From: Firmicutes bacterium UBA4881
GTDB lineage: Bacteria > Bacillota > DTU065
DNA length: 20,098 nucleotides
Assembly (NCBI GenBank): GCA_002399235.1
Contig: DHDH01000041.1
Coordinates: forward strand, 1-20,098
Direction of reading: 5' to 3'
Positions 7,226 to 15,068 of the stretch are shown piece after piece. Within the stretch, counting starts at the first letter, position 1, and each line of letters starts with the position of its first letter. A program made the translations under genes and the position numbers. The notes under the pieces were generated by a model. That model was not told the origin of the DNA, searched no databases, and worked only from the letters and a program-made list of their open reading frames with translations.

Positions 7226-8683
7226 ATGCCACTTGAAGACTATACAATTGTAATTGGCTTAGAAGTCCACTCAGAGCTGATGACCAAGAGCAAGCTGTTC
7301 TGTGGTTGCAGTACATCTTTTGGTTCAGAAGCCAATAGCCAAGTTTGCCCTGTCTGCTTAGGCTTACCAGGAACTTTACCTGTACTCAATAAAAAAGCAG
7401 TTGAGTTTGCGGTTAGAGCTGGTTTGGCTTTGGATTGCAATATTGCTACTTTTAGCAAATTTGATCGCAAAAACTATTTCTATCCTGACCTTCCGAAAGC
7501 TTTCCAAGTCTCCCAATACGATATTCCTATCTGCCAGAAAGGGCATGTAGATTTTATTGTAAACGGTGAGAAAAAGACTGTGGGAGTAACTAGAGTGCAC
7601 TTAGAAGAAGAAGCAGGTAAATCTGTCCACTCAGGAGCTACCATCAGTACTAGTGACTTCTCTTTAGAAGATTATAATCGCTGTGGTATTCCTCTAATTG
7701 AGATTGTTTCCGAACCAGATATGCGTTCACCAGAAGAAGCTCGTATCTATATGGAAACCTTGAGAAATATTTTACGTTATGCTGAGGTAAGCGACTGTAA
7801 GATGGAAGAGGGCTCTCTCCGTTGCGATGCAAACATTTCCTTGATGCCTAAAGGAGCTACTAAATTCGGTACTAGAACCGAGATTAAAAATATGAACTCC
7901 TTTAGAGCAGTACAAAAAGCCCTAGAATACGAAGCCATAAGACAAGCAGCGTGCCTAGATCGTGGTGAGAAGATCGTTCAAGAAACAAGAACCTGGGATG
8001 ATGCTGCAGGGGTTACCCTACCTATGAGAAGCAAAGAGGAAGCTCACGATTATCGTTATTTCCCAGAACCCGATCTAGTACCTATAGTTTTAACAACCGA
8101 GTATATCGATAAAATCAAAAATGATCTGCCCGAACTACCTGTAGCTAAGTTCCACAGATATATAACAGAATATGCCTTACCTGAATACGATGCCGATCTG
8201 ATCTCTGCGAATAAAGATCTTGCTACCTATTTCGAAGCAGTCTTAGAAAACTACAAAGATGCTAAAGTAGTATCAAACTGGCTCATGGGCGAGTTTATGA
8301 GACTACTTAACGAGCATGAGGTAGAGATCACAGACGTTAAAGTTAAACCAAAAGATTTAGCAAAGCTATTTGAACTCCAAGATAAAGGAACTATTTCTTC
8401 TAAGATTGCTAAGACAGTTTTCGAAGAGATGTTTATCTCTGGTAAAGATCCTGAAACAGTTGTAAAAGAAAAGGGTCTTGTTCAAATCAGTGATGTATCC
8501 GAGATCGAGAAGATTGTTGCTGATGTAATTAAAAACAATCCAGATCCTGTCGCTCAGTATTTAGAAGGTAAAGAAAAGGTCTTAGGTTTCTTAGTTGGCC
8601 AAGTAATGAAATTTAGCAAAGGCAAAGCCAATCCTCAGATGGCTAACGACTATCTAAAAAAAGCACTTGCTGAGCTTAAATAA
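7226..8683 (+). CDS. gatB: Asp-tRNA(Asn)/Glu-tRNA(Gln) amidotransferase subunit GatB
   Basis: GatB holds the mischarged tRNA and carries out ATP-dependent activation and amidation of the glutamyl or aspartyl group. The start VIGLEVHSEL and the cysteines C26, C28, C41 and C44 (FCGCS...CPVCLG), which bind zinc in characterised GatB, are present. So are the segments GIPLIEIVSEPD and EEGSLRCDANIS of the catalytic domain. The C-terminal part is the helical and YqeY-like tail region. At 485 residues it is full length. GGAGGTG (7213-7219) lies inside the end of gatA, and a stem-loop follows the stop, making gatB the last gene of the operon. Confidence 0.97.
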   Translation: MPLEDYTIVIGLEVHSELMTKSKLFCGCSTSFGSEANSQVCPVCLGLPGTLPVLNKKAVEFAVRAGLALDCNIATFSKFDRKNYFYPDLPKAFQVSQYDIPICQKGHVDFIVNGEKKTVGVTRVHLEEEAGKSVHSGATISTSDFSLEDYNRCGIPLIEIVSEPDMRSPEEARIYMETLRNILRYAEVSDCKMEEGSLRCDANISLMPKGATKFGTRTEIKNMNSFRAVQKALEYEAIRQAACLDRGEKIVQETRTWDDAAGVTLPMRSKEEAHDYRYFPEPDLVPIVLTTEYIDKIKNDLPELPVAKFHRYITEYALPEYDADLISANKDLATYFEAVLENYKDAKVVSNWLMGEFMRLLNEHEVEITDVKVKPKDLAKLFELQDKGTISSKIAKTVFEEMFISGKDPETVVKEKGLVQISDVSEIEKIVADVIKNNPDPVAQYLEGKEKVLGFLVGQVMKFSKGKANPQMANDYLKKALAELK

Positions 8684-8691
8684 GTAGTTCC

Positions 8692-8730
8692 TACAGCAGA
8701 CTGAATAAAACCGGTCTGCTGTATATTTAT
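8692..8730 (+). terminator. Stem-loop after gatB, probable terminator
   Basis: TACAGCAGAC (8692-8701) pairs perfectly with GTCTGCTGTA (8714-8723), leaving a 12-base loop. The run that follows (TATTTATG) is only moderately T-rich, so termination may be incomplete. Position straight after the gatB stop supports a terminator. Confidence 0.6.
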
Positions 8731-8788
8731 GCAAAGAATTAGACAGGCATTCGGTGTATACAGAATTATCAAATACAGCGTACTGTAT
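8719..8788. repeat. Cluster of four ATACAG half-sites, candidate operator
   Basis: CTGTAT (8719-8724), ATACAG (8758-8763), ATACAG (8773-8778) and CTGTAT (8783-8788) occur within 70 bases. The last two form an inverted repeat with a 4-base centre. The cluster lies directly upstream of the promoter at 8805-8834. This arrangement suggests a transcription factor site controlling the synthase gene. The first half-site also belongs to the gatB stem-loop, so it may be unrelated. Confidence 0.45.
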
Positions 8789-8804
8789 GTTTATTAGGTA
8801 ACTA

Positions 8805-8834
8805 TTGACATGATTATAATTTCTACTGTAAGAT
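8805..8834 (+). promoter_or_regulatory. Promoter of the homocitrate/Re-citrate synthase-type gene
   Basis: A perfect TTGACA (8805-8810) is followed after 18 bases by TAAGAT (8829-8834). Transcription would start near 8841, leaving a leader of about 56 bases that contains a hairpin just before the ribosome binding site. Confidence 0.65.
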
Positions 8835-8857
8835 AATAAGCATTATAACAGGTGTAA

Positions 8858-8879
8858 ATTCTACACGGCAGTGTGGAAT
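8858..8879 (+). promoter_or_regulatory. Leader hairpin before the synthase gene
   Basis: ATTCTACAC (8858-8866) can pair with GTGTGGAAT (8871-8879) around GGCA, with nine pairs including one T-G. It ends three bases before the GGAGGTGA ribosome binding site. It could be an mRNA structure affecting translation or an operator downstream of the start site. Confidence 0.4.
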
Positions 8880-8896
8880 AATGGAGGTGAAGCGCC

Positions 8897-10177
8897 GTGA
8901 AAGAACCTATAGTCAGAGGAGAAAAACCCCGTGTTTACCTTATCGATGTCACTAATCGTGACGGCGTTCAAACAGCTAATATTGGTTTATCTAAATTACA
9001 GAAGACCATGGTAAATTATTACTTGGATAAAATGGGAATTTTCCAATCTGAATTTGGTTTCCCAGCTCTAGAGCATGAGACTAATTATATTAATGCTAAT
9101 CTTGATCTAGAGAAAAAAAGCTTTTTCAAAAATATCCGACTTGAAGGTTGGGTAAGAGCTACTGTGGAGGATGTTCATAAAGCTTTAAAATTGACCAAAG
9201 TGGAACATTTGAACCTTTCTATCTCCACATCGCTAATTATGACTATTGGCAAGTTTGGTAACAAATTTAGCCGTGAAGATGTCCTAGTTATGATGACTGA
9301 AGCTGTAGATGCAGCTCGTCAAGCAGGTGTGAAAACTATTGGGGTAAATGCCGAAGACGCTTCACGAACAGCAGCAGAACGCGAAGATCATGGCTATGAT
9401 GAAGACTATCTAATCAAGTTTGCTTTGGCGGCTAAAAAGCATGGTGCAGATCGTATACGCTATTGCGATACATTAGGTTATGACCGTGCAATGAGTATCT
9501 ATGATAGTGTCAAGAGTCTAGCTAAAGAAGTCCAGCTGCCTATAGAACTCCATTGCCATAACGATACTGGTTATGCCGTAGCAAACTCAGTCGAAGGTGC
9601 GATGGGTGCATTAGATGCAGGTGTCGACGCCTATATAAATACTACAATTAATGGAATGGGTGAACGTGCTGGTAATGCTGACATGGTTTCGGTTATTCTC
9701 GCGATTACCAAATCACGCGGACTTAGAGAAAAAAATATTCTCGATCCGAATATTGATTTAACTATGGCTTGGAAAATTGCCAATTATGCTGCTCGTTCCT
9801 TTGGATTGCCAATTCCTATCAATCAGGTTGGTGTTGGTAGCAATGCTTTTGCTCATGAATCAGGTATTCATGCTGATGGTATTTTGAAAGATCGTAAAAA
9901 CTATGAGATCTATGAGCCAGAGGAATTAGGTATTCCAAATGGATTTACACAAGAAAGTGGACGTATAATTACTACTGGCGAATATGGTGGCCTTAAAGGG
10001 TTGAAGCATGTTTATAGTAAGATTGGTATGGAGATACCTGCGGATAAGGAAAGAAGAATTTTGAACTTAGTTCAATTAGCGACTGCCCACAATCAAAAAC
10101 CTTTGTTACCAGATGAATTAAAACTAATTGCTGAGTACCCTGAGGAAGTTGCCAAAATACTCACTGTCACACCATAA
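8897..10177 (+). CDS. Homocitrate synthase / Re-citrate synthase-type enzyme (DRE-TIM metallolyase)
   Basis: This enzyme condenses acetyl-CoA with a 2-oxo acid. The family is clear: R21-D22-G in VTNRDGVQ at the first beta strand, metal ligands H219 and H221 in ELHCHNDTG, then GMGERAGN and HESGIHADG. The opening TNRDGVQ replaces the usual TTLRDG of LeuA, NifV and CimA. With QSEFGFPALEHE it recalls the orphan 'homocitrate synthases' of anaerobes that include Re-citrate synthases, which make citrate from oxaloacetate. That substrate is inference from memory. At 426 residues there is no LeuA-type regulatory domain. The GTG start follows GGAGGTGA at a 6-base spacing. It stands alone, with its own promoter and terminator; no leucine, lysine or nif gene is nearby. 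Confidence 0.88.
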   Translation: MKEPIVRGEKPRVYLIDVTNRDGVQTANIGLSKLQKTMVNYYLDKMGIFQSEFGFPALEHETNYINANLDLEKKSFFKNIRLEGWVRATVEDVHKALKLTKVEHLNLSISTSLIMTIGKFGNKFSREDVLVMMTEAVDAARQAGVKTIGVNAEDASRTAAEREDHGYDEDYLIKFALAAKKHGADRIRYCDTLGYDRAMSIYDSVKSLAKEVQLPIELHCHNDTGYAVANSVEGAMGALDAGVDAYINTTINGMGERAGNADMVSVILAITKSRGLREKNILDPNIDLTMAWKIANYAARSFGLPIPINQVGVGSNAFAHESGIHADGILKDRKNYEIYEPEELGIPNGFTQESGRIITTGEYGGLKGLKHVYSKIGMEIPADKERRILNLVQLATAHNQKPLLPDELKLIAEYPEEVAKILTVTP

Positions 10178-10199
10178 AGTTAAGAAAGATCTGTTTACT

Positions 10200-10229
10200 A
10201 GAGCTACTGATTTAATCAGTGGCTCTTTT
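10200..10229 (+). terminator. Intrinsic terminator after the synthase gene
   Basis: AGAGCTACTGA (10200-10210) pairs with TCAGTGGCTCT (10216-10226) around TTTAA, with one T-G pair, leading into TTTTATTT. It ends a single-gene transcript. Confidence 0.85.
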
Positions 10230-10321
10230 ATTTACCAGAAATACTTGGTAACAAAAATGAATAAAAGGAAGTATAAAGGTAGGAGCCGAACAATAAATTA
10301 GAAACTCAGAAAGGTGATTTT

Positions 10322-11341
10322 ATGAGAATTAGTAAAAAAATGGGAATTATCATTCTTTTGTTACTAGTAATCCTAACTATATTAGTTTTTTCCTGGTCTA
10401 AAAAAGAAATCACAGTAGCGACAGAGCCCAGGTGGGAGGATGTTTATACAACTGGTTCAGGTATTACTGTGAATGGTACAGTTATCTTGGCACTTGGGGA
10501 TGAGTTTCTTTTAGATGTCGTGAGAGAAGATGCGCCTACCCTAAGAGCACCATCGCTTTACAGAGTAGGTAAGGAGACTAAGATTTGGCAAGGTAATAAG
10601 TGGCAAAAAGCAAAAAAAACACCTAAAGTTGGTACAACGGTCATGCTCTATGTTCCTTTTTCGCAGGAACCAGCGGGTATCTTTATTGATACTAGTTGCA
10701 AATATGTGTCTGGTAAAGTCGAAGCTTGGGATAACCAAATTATTACTATAGACAAGAAAAATTATGATCTTAAAACAGCTTATGTCGAGAATAAAGCTAA
10801 TGGGCAAAGAGAGAACCTCTGGGCTTTTTTGGCTTTAGAAGACGGCGAGGTACAATTAGCTCAAATTTGGCCCGAAGAGTTCAGTAAACTACCAAATGTC
10901 ATTGCTACAGCTAGAAAAAGTTGGTCAGAAGAAGGTTTTGAGGCTCAGGATATCGATGTGGTTTGGCAGGATGGTTGGTATATAACTGGATACCAATATC
11001 CTTTTAAGGATAGGTTAAACCCTGCTAAATTGCTTTATCTTTCCAGAGATGGTAGTGAGATCATAGCTAAAAAGGATTTTCTGCCCTTTGATGAACTCGA
11101 GATGCAGGTTGCATTTGCAGGTAAGGTTTATAGTAATTCATGGGAACAAATAAATATGACAGAGTTAGAAAAGTCTACACTATTCGAAGCTGGTGAAGAT
11201 TACCGTGGCGAAAAGTATTACTATTTAGAAAACTCAACAAGAACAACTATTTATACCAAAGATAATTTTGATAAGTCTGTACTAACAGTTTGGAAAGAGG
11301 TTACAGAAAATGGCGATTCTCCAGGTGGAACATTTAACTAA
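10322..11341 (+). CDS. Membrane-anchored extracytoplasmic protein of unknown function
   Basis: I do not recognise this 339-residue protein. Residues about 8-25 (GIIILLLLVILTILVFSW) form one membrane segment after a short basic N-terminus, with no clear cleavage site. The rest is predicted to lie outside the membrane. It is beta-rich with many W, Y and V. Two stretches look alike in outline (about 46-120 and 131-187): a GTV/GKV strand, a D-F-L-D or N-I-T-I-D turn and a later hydrophobic strand (VMLYVPF, WAFLAL). This suggests small repeated beta modules, a guess only. The ATG follows AAGGTGA (10311-10317). The last 32 bases overlap the ABC-F gene in another frame, implying co-transcription and translational coupling. 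Confidence 0.8.
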   Translation: MRISKKMGIIILLLLVILTILVFSWSKKEITVATEPRWEDVYTTGSGITVNGTVILALGDEFLLDVVREDAPTLRAPSLYRVGKETKIWQGNKWQKAKKTPKVGTTVMLYVPFSQEPAGIFIDTSCKYVSGKVEAWDNQIITIDKKNYDLKTAYVENKANGQRENLWAFLALEDGEVQLAQIWPEEFSKLPNVIATARKSWSEEGFEAQDIDVVWQDGWYITGYQYPFKDRLNPAKLLYLSRDGSEIIAKKDFLPFDELEMQVAFAGKVYSNSWEQINMTELEKSTLFEAGEDYRGEKYYYLENSTRTTIYTKDNFDKSVLTVWKEVTENGDSPGGTFN

Positions 11342-13181
11342 AAGCTATGGAGCTAAGGTTATTTTTACGGATATTACTTTTGAAGTTAATCATAAGGAGA
11401 GAGTAGGTCTTGTAGGTGCAAATGGTACTGGCAAGTCTACTCTTCTAAAGATAATAGCTAAAGAAGAGGATAAAGACGACGGAGAGATATTCCTTTCCAC
11501 AGGCACATCTATTGGTTATTTAGCACAAGCTAAAGATTATTCTCTGGTAACTCCCCTTTGGGAATTTCTTTCTGAACCACTAAGACCCATTTATGATTGT
11601 GAAGCTGAGCTTTTAAGGCTTAGCCAAGAGATACCTCGGTTAGAGGGAGAGGCATTGGCTATAGCATTAAAAAACTATAACGAATTACATGAGTGGTATG
11701 AACACGAAGAAGGCTATAAAGCTAATGCCCGACTACAGTATATCTATAACGGCTTAGGTTTTAACGAAACTGATAAAAATCGACCAATTGCTAGTTTTTC
11801 TGGAGGGGAAAGAACGAGGGTTGAATTGGCAAGAAAACTTTTAGAAAAACCTACACTACTTATTTTAGACGAACCAACCAACCATCTTGATGCTAACACT
11901 ATAGAGTGGTTAGAAAGTTTCTTGAAAAACTACCCCTATGCTTTTTTAGTTGTTTCTCATGACCGGTACTTTTTAGATGAGATCGTGGACAAGATTCTCT
12001 TTTTAGAAGCAGGAGAGATAAAGACTTATAAAGGTAACTACACCAAATTTCGCGATCAAGTGAAAAAGGACGAAGAAACGCAAGAAAAGATGTATCAAAA
12101 GCAACAGGCTTATTTAAATAAGGAATTAAACTTAATTAATAATGCCAGAGAGACAGAAAAAGCTCAAAAATTTGCCAAATCTCGGGAAAAGAGGTTAGAA
12201 AAGTTAGATTTAGTTATTAAGCCTCCTAAGAGGGAACCAATGCACTTTAGATTTCCTTTTGCAGGTAGAAGTGGGGAAATCGCTGCTAAAGCTATAGAGT
12301 TAACTTTTTCTTATGAATCAAATAGACCAATAATCAATCCAGTTGATTTTATAATTAATTATGGTGACAAAGTAGCTTTATTAGGGCCTAATGGTGCAGG
12401 CAAATCTACCTTGATCAAACTATTACTCGGAGAGCTAAAGCCAACAGCTGGGAACATTCAGTTTGGTGCTAGTGTAGAACCTTGTTATTTTGAACAACAC
12501 CATCATTTTTATAATGAAGATAATAGTGTTTTACAAGAAGTCCTTGCTCATAAACGTCTTACTTTAGGTGAAGCTAGAGATCACCTAGCTATCTTTCAAT
12601 TCCGTGGTGAAGATGTATTTAAACGCGTTGGAGATCTATCTGGTGGCGAAAAGAGCCGCTTAGTTCTAGCTAAGTTAGCTTTAGAAAAGGGCAATTTTCT
12701 GATCTTTGACGAACCAACAAATCATCTCGACATTGAGTCTTTAGAGACATTAGAAGATGCTTTACTTGATTTTCCAGGGACTGTTCTATTTATAAGTCAT
12801 GATAGATATCTTGTTGCTAAACTAGCTAAGAAAATTATGGATCTTGATAACGGTGAGCTAACTTTCCATCCATATAATTACCAAGAATATTTAAGACGTA
12901 GGAAAGAACCAGAGAAGATAGTAGAAAAAAAGTTGGAAGAGAAAAGTTTACCTCAAAAAAGAGAACGTCCAAGAAAAGTTGAACAAAAAAGAAACCAACT
13001 TACAAAACGTATTGAAGAATTAGAGCAAGAAAAAAACAATATAGAAGAAAGTCTTCACAGTGATGACGTGGCTACCAATTGGGAAATGTTAGCAGAGCTA
13101 GAAGAGAAGAAAAAGGCTCTTAGCCAAGAATTAACTAAACTATATGATGCTTGGATAGAGCTCGAAGAGGGAGAGGTTTAA
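11310..13181 (+). CDS. ABC-F family ATPase (YdiF/Uup-like, ribosome-associated)
   Basis: This soluble protein has two ABC ATPase domains and no membrane segments, as in ABC-F translation factors that act at the ribosomal E site. Domain 1 has Walker A GANGTGKST (36-44), signature SGGE (164-167) and Walker B D187-E188. Domain 2 has GPNGAGKST (359-367), SGGE (444-447) and D467-E468. A charged linker between the domains is the P-site tRNA interaction region. The C-terminal part (about 545-623) is highly charged and probably coiled coil, as in Uup and YdiF. It resembles housekeeping members rather than a known resistance factor, though resistance cannot be excluded. The start lies inside the end of the preceding gene, and the stop abuts the nagZ GTG. 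Confidence 0.93.
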   Translation: MAILQVEHLTKSYGAKVIFTDITFEVNHKERVGLVGANGTGKSTLLKIIAKEEDKDDGEIFLSTGTSIGYLAQAKDYSLVTPLWEFLSEPLRPIYDCEAELLRLSQEIPRLEGEALAIALKNYNELHEWYEHEEGYKANARLQYIYNGLGFNETDKNRPIASFSGGERTRVELARKLLEKPTLLILDEPTNHLDANTIEWLESFLKNYPYAFLVVSHDRYFLDEIVDKILFLEAGEIKTYKGNYTKFRDQVKKDEETQEKMYQKQQAYLNKELNLINNARETEKAQKFAKSREKRLEKLDLVIKPPKREPMHFRFPFAGRSGEIAAKAIELTFSYESNRPIINPVDFIINYGDKVALLGPNGAGKSTLIKLLLGELKPTAGNIQFGASVEPCYFEQHHHFYNEDNSVLQEVLAHKRLTLGEARDHLAIFQFRGEDVFKRVGDLSGGEKSRLVLAKLALEKGNFLIFDEPTNHLDIESLETLEDALLDFPGTVLFISHDRYLVAKLAKKIMDLDNGELTFHPYNYQEYLRRRKEPEKIVEKKLEEKSLPQKRERPRKVEQKRNQLTKRIEELEQEKNNIEESLHSDDVATNWEMLAELEEKKKALSQELTKLYDAWIELEEGEV

Positions 13182-14873
13182 GTGAAAAGTTACTTTAATA
13201 GATATTTAATAACGATAGCGCTTTTTCTTGTAGTATCTTTATTGGGAGCAGCTTCTTTGCCGATGGAGTACCAGAAGGTATTAAAAAGGATGACCTTAGA
13301 AGAAAAAGTGGGCCAAATGTTGCTTTTGGGAATACCGGGCACTAATTTGAATGCAACTGCCAAAGAAGTTGTTGCTGACTTAAAGGCTGGTGGATTAGTC
13401 TTATTCGCTGCGAATTTAACTAGTATAGATCAAGCAAGGGAATTTACCTCAGCACTACAAGCCACAGCAATGAAAACCAAATGGCAAATACCTCTTTTAA
13501 TTACAGCTGACGAAGAGGGCGGTGTAGTATCGAGAATGCCATATGGTATGGTTACTACGCCCGGGAATATGGCTTTAGGAGCAACTGGTGATAAAGATTT
13601 AGTTAAAAAAGCCTATTATCATGCAGGTAGGCAGTTAAGAGCATTGGGAATAAATATGAACTTAGCTCCCTCTTTAGATGTGAATAACAATCCTCAAAAC
13701 CCTGTTATTGGGGTACGTTCTTTTGGTTCGGATCCATATTGGGTTAGCGAATTTGGTATAGCGGCTTTAGATGGTTTAGAAGCTGCTAATGTGGGCAGTA
13801 TTGTGAAGCATTTCCCAGGGCATGGAGATACAGGTACAGATAGTCATTATTCACTACCTATAGTTAATAAAAGTCGAGCCGAAATTGATAAAACAGAACT
13901 GTATCCTTTCAAAAAAGCTTTGGAAAACGGCGCTAAGGCAGTAATGACTGCTCATATTGAATTTCCGGCCTTAACAGAAGGTAAAAAAATACCCGCGACC
14001 TTATCCTCAGAAATACTTACCGATGTCTTACGCGAAGATTGGAATTTTAATGGTGTAGTCAGCACTGATGACCTAGTCATGAAAGCAATTACCAATAATT
14101 TTGGTTTTAGAGAAGCTGTAGTTATGGCTGTCAAGTCAGGAGTAGATCAAGTACTTATAGCTGGTGATATTAATAATCAAAGAGTAGCTAAACAAGCAAT
14201 AATTGATGCTGTTAAAAAAGGAGAAATATCGGAAGAAAGAATTAACCAGTCAGTCGAACGCATTTTAGCACTCAAGGCGCAGTTAGGTTTAAAAAAAGGA
14301 CAAGTACCTAAACTTTTAGATGCCAAAAAAGAAGCTGCAGATGCCTATAAAGTAGCTCTCGAAGTAGGTTTAAATTCCATTACTATGATCAAAGACGATG
14401 GTCGTTTATTAAAATCTGGTGATAAGGTACTCTTAGCTGTAGTGGACAACAATCTAATGGGTGCTGGTGGTAGAAATGGTACAAAAGTTAGTGCTTTTTT
14501 AAAAAGCGAATTACAAAGTAAGGGTTATAAGGTAGATATGGTTGCCTTGTCTAGTAAGCCGACAGTATCAGAGAGAGATGCTGTTTTGAGGGCAGCTAAA
14601 GATTGCGATGTTGTTGTGTTGCTAACCCGTAATGCCAACACAGCTCAAGGCCAATTGGCGTTAAGCTTAACAGGTAAGCCGTTAATTACTGTAGCCCAGC
14701 AAAATCCTTATGATATATTGCGTTACCCGGAAACTAAGGTTCATCTTTTAACTTATGGGTATACTGAAGCTTCCATTAGAGCTCTTGCGGCTATATTAGC
14801 AGGTGAGAAAGTACCTGTAGGCAAATTACCAGTAACTGTTTCGAAAACATATACTTTTGGGTATAAAAAATAG
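13182..14873 (+). CDS. nagZ: Glycoside hydrolase family 3 beta-N-acetylhexosaminidase, exported
   Basis: The enzyme removes N-acetylglucosamine from peptidoglycan fragments in wall turnover. A signal peptide covers about residues 1-24 (cleavage near GAA-S); no lipobox cysteine is present, unlike the lipoprotein NagZ of Bacillus subtilis. The GH3 barrel carries the NagZ signature KHFPGHGDTGTDSH with the Asp-His acid/base pair D220 and H222. The nucleophile is Asp in STDDLVM (about D296). A C-terminal GH3 domain (about 380-560) follows, as in the two-domain Gram-positive type; Gram-negative NagZ is shorter and cytoplasmic. The GTG start directly follows the ABC-F stop with GAGGGAGAGG upstream. 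The stop codon lies inside the terminator stem. Confidence 0.93.
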   Translation: MKSYFNRYLITIALFLVVSLLGAASLPMEYQKVLKRMTLEEKVGQMLLLGIPGTNLNATAKEVVADLKAGGLVLFAANLTSIDQAREFTSALQATAMKTKWQIPLLITADEEGGVVSRMPYGMVTTPGNMALGATGDKDLVKKAYYHAGRQLRALGINMNLAPSLDVNNNPQNPVIGVRSFGSDPYWVSEFGIAALDGLEAANVGSIVKHFPGHGDTGTDSHYSLPIVNKSRAEIDKTELYPFKKALENGAKAVMTAHIEFPALTEGKKIPATLSSEILTDVLREDWNFNGVVSTDDLVMKAITNNFGFREAVVMAVKSGVDQVLIAGDINNQRVAKQAIIDAVKKGEISEERINQSVERILALKAQLGLKKGQVPKLLDAKKEAADAYKVALEVGLNSITMIKDDGRLLKSGDKVLLAVVDNNLMGAGGRNGTKVSAFLKSELQSKGYKVDMVALSSKPTVSERDAVLRAAKDCDVVVLLTRNANTAQGQLALSLTGKPLITVAQQNPYDILRYPETKVHLLTYGYTEASIRALAAILAGEKVPVGKLPVTVSKTYTFGYKK

Positions 14874-14897
14874 GAGCGAATTACGCTCCTATTTTTT
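14870..14897 (+). terminator. Intrinsic terminator overlapping the nagZ stop
   Basis: ATAGGAGCG (14870-14878) pairs perfectly with CGCTCCTAT (14884-14892) around AATTA, followed by TTTTT. A-rich flanks before the stem extend the pairing with the T-tract, so it may also work on the opposite strand. Confidence 0.93.
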
Positions 14898-14989
14898 ATG
14901 GTGCAAACGGATTATTAGCAAGGTATTTGATATTGAAAGGATAAAAGGATTATAAATCGAAATATAACTACAATATAAGAAAATACCAC

Positions 14990-15019
14990 TTGATAAAAAG
15001 TAGTAAAAGGAAATAACTA
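14990..15019 (+). promoter_or_regulatory. Probable promoter of the WYL-cas6 unit
   Basis: TTGATA (14990-14995) and TAACTA (15014-15019) are 18 bases apart. The boxes are moderate. The predicted start site falls near 15026, inside the GTGACA dyad, which fits a repressed promoter. The rest of 14898-15068 shows no gene. Confidence 0.45.
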
Positions 15020-15021
15020 CA

Positions 15022-15039
15022 GTGACAGACTGTTGTCAC
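15022..15039. promoter_or_regulatory. Perfect dyad GTGACA-N6-TGTCAC, candidate operator of the WYL regulator
   Basis: Two perfect inverted 6-base arms flank GACTGT. The dyad lies 3 bases after the possible -10 box and 29 bases before the WYL gene start. Its position over the predicted transcription start suggests autoregulation of the WYL-cas6 operon. Confidence 0.55.
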
Positions 15040-15068
15040 AAATATGCTGTAAACTAGGAGATGATAAC

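Noticed and set aside
8815..8820. TATAAT at 8815-8820 as the -10 box of the synthase promoter
   Set aside because: It lies only 4 bases after TTGACA, and no acceptable -35 box is seen 17 bases upstream of it.
11310..13181. Antibiotic-resistance ABC-F protein
   Set aside because: The layout with a charged coiled-coil C-terminus resembles housekeeping YdiF/Uup types; nothing in the sequence specifically points to drug resistance.
15033..15068. Earlier in-frame TTG start for the WYL regulator
   Set aside because: It lies inside the operator dyad and has no ribosome binding site; GTG at 15069 follows AGGAG.
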